Source: Klebsiella pneumoniae (GTDB lineage: Bacteria > Pseudomonadota > Gammaproteobacteria > Eutrophobiales > Eutrophobiaceae). From it: 39,782 nucleotides of DNA. Below are positions 8,972 to 16,069 of this stretch, piece after piece (positions within the stretch are counted from its first letter, which is position 1; every line of letters begins with the position of its first letter). The stretch is from positions 1 to 39,782 of the forward strand of contig CAMBTO010000010.1 of NCBI GenBank assembly GCA_945870865.1, written 5' to 3'. The translations under genes and the position numbers were made by a program. The notes under the pieces were generated by a model. That model saw only the letters and a program-made list of their open reading frames with translations, did no database searches and was not told the DNA's origin.

Positions 8972-10678
8972 TCAATTTCCAAGCGAAAAAACCATCAAAA
9001 TATTACTGCCATTTCTCGTTTTTAATTCAGGATACAGTTGGGCCAGATGTAGCGTACCCGGATTGCCTCCACCCACTGCAATCGCCACATACTGTTTACC
9101 CGCGACGCCGTAACTTATCGGATACCCGGTTACCGGTGCACTGAGGGGGACTTCCCACAGTATCTTGCCGGACTTTTCATCCAGTGCCCTGAAATAGCGA
9201 TGTAAATCGCCGACAAAAACCAGTTCCCCTGCTGTCGCCAGAACGGAACCGAGCGCTGCACGTTGGTCATAGGTCCACAGTACTTCTCCGGTTGCTGCGG
9301 ATGTGGCTGCCAGACGGCCGACCTTTTCATTTGAGCCTTCCATATGCAAAATCTTGCCGTAATTGACCCCGGCAACACTGACGTCCAGCGGCACCACTTC
9401 AAACATACCACATTCATTACTGACCGGGCTGAACAACATCTTCGAGACCGGGTTATAGGCCTTGGTCTGGAACAGTTTGCCGCCGCGCATACCCGGGCAG
9501 ACCAGATTTGAATCGCCTACCTTCTTCGGTATGATCTTCTCGTTCATTGTGATCTCACCGGTTTCGGGATCAATACGCTCATACAGGTTCTGAAAACTGA
9601 CCAGTTGTTTGTGCCACAGGTACTGGCCGGTCTCCCGGTCAAATGCCCATTCAATCCCGGGTTTACCCAGCACATAAACAACCTTGCGCAGCTTGCCACC
9701 GACCTCGACTTCTCCAAGAATGGGATTGTCCTGATGATCCATATCAAAGTTGTCACGCGGTTGCATCTGGAAGAACCATTTGATCTTGCCGGAGTCAGCA
9801 TCAATCGCGAGGATGGAATTCGTATATAACAGGTCACCGCCTTCCGTCGTGCCTTTATGGATTTCGGGATAGGGGAACGGACTGGCGGTGGTCCAGTACA
9901 CCGTATTTGACTCAGGGTCGAAGCTGCCGGTCAGCCAGAAAGAGGCCTTACGGCGCATATTGTGTTCGACCCTGCCCCAGGTCGCATTGTGTTCTGCTGG
10001 GTCATCTGGCCCCGCAACGGATTCCCTTTGCCAGAGTACCTTGCCGGTCTGTGCATCATGCGCAATAAGTGCACATGCCCGTCGGGTTCCGGTACCACAG
10101 GTCTGGCCGGCAAACACCTTGCCATTACCAATGATAGGCCCAGAGGAATAACTGACCCGGTCATCCGGATCGCCCGTCTTTACTTCCCAGACCAGTTTGC
10201 CAGTTCTTGCATCCAGCGCAGCAAGAAAGGCGTCTTCAGTCGTCAGATATATCTTGTCCTGATAGATGGCAAGATTACGCGTGGTCCCAGTGCCCATACC
10301 CTCGGGCAATTTGCGTTTGTACTCCCAGATGAGCTCACCGGTTTTCGCATCTAGCGCCTGCACGATGCCATGTGTTTGCGGCAGATACATGACGCCGTTA
10401 TAAACAATTGGCTCCTGCTCCTGTTCGCCGGCACCCATCGTCCAGGCCCATGCCAGTTTCAGCTCATTCACATTGCTGCGATTGATCTGGTTCAGGGGGC
10501 TGTATCCACTGGCGGTATGATCACGACGCCATCTTACCCAGTCGGCGGGGGCGGGGTTATTCAGTACCTGATCGGTGGCAGGGATAAATGGCTGTTGCTG
10601 GGCATAAGCCGTGAATGAAACACCTGTGCCAATCAGCGCAATTATCGCCAGTGACGAATACAAACCTGAAATCTTCAT
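8972..10678 (-). CDS. PQQ-dependent quinoprotein dehydrogenase, periplasmic
   Basis: The protein has 568 residues: a signal peptide (about 1-26, ending AYAQ) and a beta-propeller of pyrroloquinoline-quinone dehydrogenase type. At least seven tryptophan-docking motifs of the form A-x-D-x-x-[ST]-G-x-x-x-W are visible (for example ALDARTGKLVW, AHDAQTGKVLW, ALDEKSGKILW). The probable catalytic-aspartate region is NFDMDHQDNP. Two Cys in GQTCGTGTRRAC are spaced, not vicinal as in methanol dehydrogenase. There is no C-terminal cytochrome domain, so electrons must go to a separate cytochrome. Such enzymes oxidise alcohols, polyols or aldehydes; the substrate cannot be assigned. ATG at 10678 was chosen over upstream 10729 because it gives the signal peptide and sits 9 nt after a G7 run. 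A MoxR/VWA operon further along could assist its maturation. Confidence 0.9.
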   Translation of the reverse strand: MKISGLYSSLAIIALIGTGVSFTAYAQQQPFIPATDQVLNNPAPADWVRWRRDHTASGYSPLNQINRSNVNELKLAWAWTMGAGEQEQEPIVYNGVMYLPQTHGIVQALDAKTGELIWEYKRKLPEGMGTGTTRNLAIYQDKIYLTTEDAFLAALDARTGKLVWEVKTGDPDDRVSYSSGPIIGNGKVFAGQTCGTGTRRACALIAHDAQTGKVLWQRESVAGPDDPAEHNATWGRVEHNMRRKASFWLTGSFDPESNTVYWTTASPFPYPEIHKGTTEGGDLLYTNSILAIDADSGKIKWFFQMQPRDNFDMDHQDNPILGEVEVGGKLRKVVYVLGKPGIEWAFDRETGQYLWHKQLVSFQNLYERIDPETGEITMNEKIIPKKVGDSNLVCPGMRGGKLFQTKAYNPVSKMLFSPVSNECGMFEVVPLDVSVAGVNYGKILHMEGSNEKVGRLAATSAATGEVLWTYDQRAALGSVLATAGELVFVGDLHRYFRALDEKSGKILWEVPLSAPVTGYPISYGVAGKQYVAIAVGGGNPGTLHLAQLYPELKTRNGSNILMVFSLGN

Positions 10679-10687
10679 AATGCTGAG

Positions 10688-10694
10688 CCCCCCC
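10688..10694 (-). promoter_or_regulatory. G7 leader motif of the PQQ dehydrogenase gene
   Basis: ATACCAGGGGGGGCTCAG ends 9 nt before the ATG once the full spacer is counted. It is the joint-longest of the eight G-run leaders and is positioned like a Shine-Dalgarno sequence. Confidence 0.6.
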
Positions 10695-10938
10695 TGGTAT
10701 CGATTTGAGGATACATCATAGACCTTCAATAAATATTTTTACAGAAGTGGTACAGTTTTTTTCGTATCCGTTCTGCGTATGCCCTGACTGGTAACCCTGT
10801 GTGATCGGGGCATGGTTCACCCCAATACCGAGTAATATAACTACAAGATTTCATATTGAAGCTTTATTCAGGTTTGAATGTGAATCATGGATCATCCAGC
10901 GATGAAACTCACCAACATTCTGTAAGGGCAACATCATG
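10695..10938. other. Intergenic region between PQQ gene and tRNA-Leu terminator
   Basis: About 240 bp without a supported gene. It separates the accessory block from the housekeeping run. An AT-rich stretch near 10725-10765 could be part of the PQQ gene promoter, but no convincing -35/-10 pair was found. Confidence 0.45.
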
Positions 10939-10966
10939 GAAGGGGTACAGCATGCTGTGCCCCTTC
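10939..10966 (-). terminator. Hairpin terminator after tRNA-Leu
   Basis: GAAGGGG at 10939-10945 pairs with CCCCTTC at 10960-10966. ACAG and CTGT continue the stem, giving a 12-position stem with one mismatch around a CATG loop. It lies 6 nt beyond the tRNA 3' end. The downstream T content on the minus strand is low, so it may also mark a processing site. Confidence 0.6.
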
Positions 10967-10972
10967 AAGATT

Positions 10973-11057
10973 TGGTGCCGGCGGACGGACTCGAACCGTC
11001 AAGGGTTACCCCACTACCACCTCAAGGTAGCGTGTCTACCAATTCCACCACGTCGGC
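10973..11057 (-). tRNA. tRNA-Leu (anticodon GAG)
   Basis: The 85-nt cloverleaf includes an encoded CCA. The anticodon arm is CTACC-TTGAGGT-GGTAG, giving GAG, which reads CUC/CUU Leu codons. The T arm is GACGG-TTCGAGT-CCGTC, and a long variable arm with a GGG/CCC stem marks a class II tRNA. The first half is nearly identical to E. coli leuU, which also lies downstream of secG. The acceptor stem (GCCGACG with CGCCGGC) has one A-C mismatch at pair 5-68. It lies 53 bp past secG and is probably cotranscribed with it. Confidence 0.96.
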
Positions 11058-11110
11058 ATTTTTTTGTTCCGGCTACAGACAGGTATCCGGATTTGAAACT
11101 TGTCGAGGTA

Positions 11111-11677
11111 CTACTCTGTTGCCGGCACTGCTGGCGGTGCGAGCACTTCTATTTCAACAGCGGGTATCACCGGTTCAGCGGAAGCCGGTATCACATCAGC
11201 TGCTGTCTCTGTTGACGGCGGTGCTGCTGATTCTACACTGGCTGACTCTGCCGGCACGGCGGCTTCAACTGGCGCAGGGACATCGGTTGGGACAGTGGCG
11301 GCCGGTTCGGCCGGGACTTCACTGGCCGGGGCCGCTTCCGGCTCGGCCGGGATCTCGCTGATGGCGTCAGATACAGGCGCATCGACGGACTGGACCTCGG
11401 CTACGGGGGAGTCCATCAGGCTGCCTGTGGTCTGCACGCGCTTGCTGGCAAGATAAGCCAATCCCAGACTGTTACTGAGAAAGACAAATGCCAGTATCGC
11501 CGTGGTGCGGCTGAGAAAATTGCCTGAACCCTGTGCACCAAAAACGGTATTCGACGCGCCACTGCCAAAGGCCGCGCCCGCATCTGCACCTTTGCCGTGC
11601 TGGATCAGGATCAGGCCTATCAGGCTGACCGCAACCAGCACCTGTAAAACCAATAATATCGTTTGTAACGTTTCCAT
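11111..11677 (-). CDS. secG: SecG, protein-export membrane subunit with long C-terminal tail
   Basis: SecG assists the SecYEG translocon. Two transmembrane helices are visible (about residues 5-25 and 55-75), flanking the typical glycine-rich loop (LIQHGKGADAGAAFGSGAS followed by NTVFG). At 188 residues it is much longer than the usual 75-120. The extra C-terminal part, from about residue 80, is almost wholly Ala, Pro, Glu, Val and Ser. It should be disordered and has no recognisable domain. The gene follows tpiA with a 9-bp gap and precedes tRNA-Leu, the order seen in other gammaproteobacteria. A GAGGTAA Shine-Dalgarno supports the start. Confidence 0.96.
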   Translation of the reverse strand: METLQTILLVLQVLVAVSLIGLILIQHGKGADAGAAFGSGASNTVFGAQGSGNFLSRTTAILAFVFLSNSLGLAYLASKRVQTTGSLMDSPVAEVQSVDAPVSDAISEIPAEPEAAPASEVPAEPAATVPTDVPAPVEAAVPAESASVESAAPPSTETAADVIPASAEPVIPAVEIEVLAPPAVPATE

Positions 11678-11686
11678 TTAGCTGTA

Positions 11687-12445
11687 TTACCTCGTTGCCT
11701 GGCATATCGCCAGAAAATCCCCGGCGACCAGTGAGGCGCCGCCAATTAAACCACCATCTATATCCGGCCTGGAGAACAGGTCGGGTGCGTTGTCGGCCTT
11801 CACACTACCGCCATACAAAATCCGGATATTATTTGCGATTGCATCGGCATGTCTTGCCAGTTGCAACCGTATAAAACCATGCACTTCTTCCGCCTGCTCC
11901 GGCGTCGCGGTACGTCCCGTACCGATTGCCCATACGGGTTCATAGGCGATGACCGCGTTGGCAAACATATTGATGCCTGCACGGTGGATGACTGCATCCA
12001 GCTGTCGGGCAATCACCTCTTCGGTCACCCCGGCCTCGCGCTCCTGCAGTTGCTCACCTACACAGAGGATGGGAACCATATTCTGGGCCTGGACCTTTAC
12101 AAATTTCTCGGCCACCAGTTGATCCGATTCCTGATACAGGGACCGACGTTCGGAGTGGCCCACAATAACATATCTACACCCGATATCGGCCAACATGGCA
12201 GCGGATATTTCGCCTGTGTAGGCGCCGGCTGTCTGCTCACTCACATTCTGTGCCCCCAGCGCAAGCTCACTGCCTTCAAGCAGCGCCCTGACTTCCGGTA
12301 TATAGATGTAGGGGGCACATACGGCAACTTCAGCTGTCGCTGTCGGAGGTAATCCTTGCCGGATAGCTTGCACCAGCGGGCGTATGGTCGCCAGCGTGCC
12401 GTTCATCTTCCAGTTCGCAGCCACCAGCGGCCGTCTTGTTGCCAT
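11687..12445 (-). CDS. tpiA: Triosephosphate isomerase
   Basis: This cytoplasmic glycolytic enzyme interconverts dihydroxyacetone phosphate and glyceraldehyde 3-phosphate. At 252 residues it has normal length. Catalytic residues are all present: Asn11 and Lys13 in NWKMNG, His97 in IVGHSERR and Glu169 in AYEPVWAIGTG. The phosphate-binding GGSV and DGGLIGGASL segments are near the C-terminus. It is 9 bp upstream of secG on the same strand, a widespread arrangement. No anomalies were seen. Confidence 0.98.
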   Translation of the reverse strand: MATRRPLVAANWKMNGTLATIRPLVQAIRQGLPPTATAEVAVCAPYIYIPEVRALLEGSELALGAQNVSEQTAGAYTGEISAAMLADIGCRYVIVGHSERRSLYQESDQLVAEKFVKVQAQNMVPILCVGEQLQEREAGVTEEVIARQLDAVIHRAGINMFANAVIAYEPVWAIGTGRTATPEQAEEVHGFIRLQLARHADAIANNIRILYGGSVKADNAPDLFSRPDIDGGLIGGASLVAGDFLAICQATR

Positions 12446-12588
12446 TAAACGTCTACTTTATACATAGAAAACGGGTGGCAAGCTTACAATAAAACAGCCA
12501 GAAAACCAAAGTACATAGTTAAAAAATCCTGAAATTACTGAGTAATCCTGTAAATACCACCCTGGCGAGCCCGGCTGCGGCCACCGTG

Positions 12589-13257
12589 TCACTGAATCGG
12601 GCCCTCTACCTGGCAATGAACGCACTCAGGTAGCAACTGACATTTCTGCTTGGCATGGCGCACGATCAACGCGTGATACTCGTTAAACAGTGCCTGATCG
12701 GGCGCCAGATTCGACTCAAATCCGGCCCGTAGTACTTCATAAGGCTCAGCACCTTCTATCAGGCCCAGTTTTGTCAACAGTCGACGGGTATAGCTATCAA
12801 TGACAAATACCGGCCGGTAAAACGCATACAGCAGGATATCGTCTGCGGTTTCCGGGCCAATACCGTTGACCGATAACAGACCCGTACGCAACTGGAGAGT
12901 CGGCAATTTGTCCAGAGCGTCCATGCCTCCCTCCGCTATCATCCACACGCACAGGTTTTTCAGCCGTCTGGACTTGATATTAAAATAGCCCGATGGGCGT
13001 ATCAGCGAGGCAAGCGACTCGTGATCAAGCACATGTAGCCTTTCCAGATCCATCCGGTCCGCCACCTGCAAATTGGCAATCGCCTTTTCCACGTTTATCC
13101 ATGCCGTATTCTGGGTTAGGACGGCACCAACGATAACCTCGAACGGTGATTGGGCTGGCCACCAGTGCTGGTGACCATATGCCGAAAACAGGCGCTGGTA
13201 GAGGCTCATCAAGGTGGCCGGTGAAAACGTCAGCACGGTCTTGTTATCATCTGGCAT
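12589..13257 (-). CDS. Endonuclease III-like HhH-GPD DNA glycosylase
   Basis: The 222-residue protein belongs to the HhH-GPD base-excision repair superfamily, closest in style to the endonuclease III-like COG2231/MagIII type. LTQNTAWINVEKAI at about 48-60 is typical of that group. The helix-hairpin-helix is SVNGIGPETADD (about 129-140), and the catalytic Asp is probably D154 in VIDSYTRRLL. At the C-terminus only three Cys remain (206, 212, 215; C-x5-C-x2-C), and the protein ends before a fourth. A standard [4Fe-4S] cluster is therefore doubtful. It would excise damaged, perhaps alkylated, bases, but specificity is not readable. It lies 30 bp past rluB on the same strand. Confidence 0.87.
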   Translation of the reverse strand: MPDDNKTVLTFSPATLMSLYQRLFSAYGHQHWWPAQSPFEVIVGAVLTQNTAWINVEKAIANLQVADRMDLERLHVLDHESLASLIRPSGYFNIKSRRLKNLCVWMIAEGGMDALDKLPTLQLRTGLLSVNGIGPETADDILLYAFYRPVFVIDSYTRRLLTKLGLIEGAEPYEVLRAGFESNLAPDQALFNEYHALIVRHAKQKCQLLPECVHCQVEGPIQ

Positions 13258-13287
13258 GGCCTGACCGTCAGATAGTGCTGATGGCGA

Positions 13288-14292
13288 CTATTTGCGCCGT
13301 GGCGATTTCCGGCTACCCGGTTTCAGGGTCAAGGTCTTCCGTTTTTCAGGGCCGCGGTTGCCCGCTTTACGCGTATCTGTTTTTCGTGACTCGGGCTTAC
13401 GTGGTTCTGGCTTCCGTGCTTGCGTATTCCGTTTTTCCGGTTTTTGTTTTTTCGGTGCACGTGTCTCGAACCTGCGCTTGTCGGTTTTCTTCGACTCCGG
13501 TTTTTGCGGTGCGACGGGTACTTGTGCCGTTTCGACGGGCGCAGGTTCAACCCCGATGTCCTGCATCAGGGCATCTATATCCTTCTGTTCCAGCTCCCAA
13601 CACTCTCCGGGACGTTTCTTGCGCAGTAATTGATAGGAGCCATAACGTACCCGTATCAGTCGGCTGACCTTCAGCCCTTGCGACTCCCACAAACGCCTGA
13701 CCTCGCGGTTACGGCCTTCTGTCAGTACCACGTGATACCAGTGATTGGCACCCTCACCGCCAACATCAATGATCGTGCTGAACCCGGCCTGGCCGTCTTC
13801 CAGCATGATACCCTCGCGCAACATATCGAGTTGTCTGTCGGTGGCCGTACCTAACGTGCGGGCGGCGTATTCACGTTCTATATTGCTGGAAGGATGCATG
13901 AAACGATTCGCCAGCTCGCCGTTATTAGTGAATAACAACAGGCCGGTCGTATTAATGTCCAGACGCCCAATGTTTATCCATCGTCCCTTGGTCAGGCGGG
14001 GCAGATCGTCAAACACGGTTTTTCTGCCCTCGGGGTCATTGCGGGTACAAATCAGGCCGGCTGGTTTATAAAAGGCGAGCATGCGGGTCGTGGTTGGGAT
14101 GACCGACTGCAATTTGATTGGTTTGTCATCCAGACTGATGCGGTCGGACAGCAGGATACGATCACCAATGCCGGCCGGTTTACCGTTTACCTTGACCCTG
14201 CCATCCCGGATCCAGCCTTCAATCTGCCGACGCGAACCCAGACCGGCATTCGACAAGACCTTGTGTATACGCTCCGCTTCAGTTTTACTCAT
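13288..14292 (-). CDS. rluB: 23S rRNA pseudouridine synthase RluB with basic tail
   Basis: RluB makes a pseudouridine in helix 89 of 23S rRNA (U2605 in E. coli). The 334-residue protein starts with an S4 RNA-binding domain (ERIHKVLSNAGLGSRRQIEGW). The catalytic core has the RsuA-family motif GRLDINTTGLLLFT containing the active Asp. After about residue 235 the sequence becomes a long Lys/Arg/Pro-rich tail with repeated KPE and RK units. It is strongly basic, probably disordered and RNA-binding; shorter basic tails occur in other RluB proteins. It follows scpB by 21 bp. The scpA-scpB-rluB order is widely conserved. Confidence 0.95.
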   Translation of the reverse strand: MSKTEAERIHKVLSNAGLGSRRQIEGWIRDGRVKVNGKPAGIGDRILLSDRISLDDKPIKLQSVIPTTTRMLAFYKPAGLICTRNDPEGRKTVFDDLPRLTKGRWINIGRLDINTTGLLLFTNNGELANRFMHPSSNIEREYAARTLGTATDRQLDMLREGIMLEDGQAGFSTIIDVGGEGANHWYHVVLTEGRNREVRRLWESQGLKVSRLIRVRYGSYQLLRKKRPGECWELEQKDIDALMQDIGVEPAPVETAQVPVAPQKPESKKTDKRRFETRAPKKQKPEKRNTQARKPEPRKPESRKTDTRKAGNRGPEKRKTLTLKPGSRKSPRRK

Positions 14293-14313
14293 TTGCCGGA
14301 CACAGGCTGTCTA

Positions 14314-15195
14314 TCAGGCGTCATTGGCATCAGGCCGTAATGGGACAACATTGGTTTCTGAATTTGAGTCGAGATCATCGTCCACGTCGCCGCCCACATC
14401 ATCATCGTCATCATCCATATCAACTTCATCTCTGCTATTTTTATCAGCCGTTTCATCATGCTCGTCGAATCTGTACTCCTCCTGCTGATCATCATCACCG
14501 CCATACTCAAAATCCGGATCCAGCACGTCATCAACATTTTCTTCGTTCTCTCCGGTCTGATCCGCGCCATACGGGTCAAGCTGATCCTCGGCCACATTTG
14601 TCTCAATCGCTTTTGCAGGAACTGGCATAGGATCGATACCTTCAAACAGATCCGGGTTTATCAGATCAAAATCCTTGATCTCGGACAAGGCAGGCAGCTC
14701 TGACAGTTTCTTCAGATTGAAATAGTCAAGAAATTCGCGCGTGGTTGCGAGCAACTCGGGCTTGCCGGGGACATCACGGTGTCCAACTACACGCACCCAT
14801 TCGCGCTCCTGCAAGGTCTTGACGATACCTGAACTGACGCTGACACCACGGATGTCCTCGATTTCATTCCGGGTAATCGGCTGACGGTAGGCAATGATCG
14901 CCAGCGTTTCCAGAAAGGCCCTGGAATAACGCTGTGGCCGTTCTGTAAACAGACGGTTGATCCATTCGGCATAATCGGCACATACCTGAAAACGGAAACC
15001 GCTGGAGACCTCTTTCAGCTCGATACCGCGTTCTGCATAATCCTGCTGCAGTTGCTCAACCAGCTTGCGTACCAGATCACGATCCGGTTTTTCGAGGTCA
15101 TTATCAAATAGAGCCAACAGCTGGTTCAGGTTCTGGGGTGATCCGGAGGCCATCAGCGAGGCCTCGATGATATTTTTCAGTTGTTGTTCGTTCAT
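14314..15195 (-). CDS. scpB: ScpB, SMC-ScpAB subunit with acidic tail
   Basis: ScpB dimerises, binds ScpA and regulates an SMC condensin that organises the chromosome. The 293-residue protein has the usual two winged-helix domains over about residues 1-190, including AFLETLAIIAYRQPITRNE and the IEDIRGVSVSSG segment. Beyond that it has an unusually long acidic tail of about 100 residues, including a run of six Asp, which should be disordered. Its ATG overlaps the scpA stop as ATGA, so the two subunits are translationally coupled. Confidence 0.95.
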   Translation of the reverse strand: MNEQQLKNIIEASLMASGSPQNLNQLLALFDNDLEKPDRDLVRKLVEQLQQDYAERGIELKEVSSGFRFQVCADYAEWINRLFTERPQRYSRAFLETLAIIAYRQPITRNEIEDIRGVSVSSGIVKTLQEREWVRVVGHRDVPGKPELLATTREFLDYFNLKKLSELPALSEIKDFDLINPDLFEGIDPMPVPAKAIETNVAEDQLDPYGADQTGENEENVDDVLDPDFEYGGDDDQQEEYRFDEHDETADKNSRDEVDMDDDDDDVGGDVDDDLDSNSETNVVPLRPDANDA

Positions 15196-16010
15196 GCCGC
15201 TGCCTTCAGGTAAATCGGTCCATTGATTTCATTCTGGACGATGTCGATTAATGATTCCTTTATCAGTTCAAGGATAGCCAGCAGGGATACCACGACACCC
15301 GCCCTGCCTTCCTCAATATTGAACAGGTCCTTGAATTCGATAAAACTGTCACTCTTGACCCGATCCAGCACCATGGTCATGCGTTCCCGGACCGACAGCG
15401 CTTCACGGTGGATCATATGGTGTGTATACATCTCTGCGCGTGCGAGGACGTCGGCAAATGCGTGCAGTATCTGATCAATCTTCACATCAGGCGGTTTCTG
15501 GGAGGTACGTCGTTCGTTAAAGTCGACAACAACGGCAAACAGATCACGCTCCAGCCTTGGCATCTCGTCGATCTGTTCGGCGGCCTGTTTATAGCGCTCA
15601 TACTCCTGCAAACGCCTTACCAGTTCGGCACGCGGATCATCTTCCTCATCGTCGATGGTCGTACGCGGCAACAACATGCGTGACTTGATCTCGGCCAGTA
15701 CCGCGCCCATGACCAGATATTCACCTGCCAGCTCAAGCTGCAGCACATCCATCAAATCAATATACTTCATATACTGCGCCGTAATCTCGGCTATCGGTAT
15801 ATCAAGGATATCGAGGTTCTGGCGCTTGATCAGATACAGCAGCAGGTCGAGTGGCCCCTCAAACGCCTCCAGGAATACCTCAAGCGCCTCAGGCGGGATA
15901 TAAAGATCGTGCGGGATCTGGGTCACCGGCTCACCCTGCACGATCGCAAAGGGCATTTCTGACTGGCCGAGTGGCGCCTGCGCCTGTTCTCCTGTTGTTA
16001 TCTGTTGCAC
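15192..16010 (-). CDS. scpA: ScpA, SMC-ScpAB kleisin subunit
   Basis: ScpA is the kleisin that bridges the SMC heads for chromosome segregation. The 272-residue protein contains the diagnostic FEGPLDLLLYLIKRQNLDI segment near residues 50-68, then YLVMGAVLAEIKSRMLLP. A C-terminal winged helix contains VSLLAILELIKE. The listed start is GTG; an in-frame ATG 18 codons later (15956) is an alternative because the first residues are poorly conserved in character. The stop overlaps the scpB start by four bases. Confidence 0.94.
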   Translation of the reverse strand: MQQITTGEQAQAPLGQSEMPFAIVQGEPVTQIPHDLYIPPEALEVFLEAFEGPLDLLLYLIKRQNLDILDIPIAEITAQYMKYIDLMDVLQLELAGEYLVMGAVLAEIKSRMLLPRTTIDDEEDDPRAELVRRLQEYERYKQAAEQIDEMPRLERDLFAVVVDFNERRTSQKPPDVKIDQILHAFADVLARAEMYTHHMIHREALSVRERMTMVLDRVKSDSFIEFKDLFNIEEGRAGVVVSLLAILELIKESLIDIVQNEINGPIYLKAAA

Positions 16011-16069
16011 CGTAGTTCGCTCGTTACTCGTTTATCGTCACAATCTGTTCGTCAGTACCTGCCAGGCTA

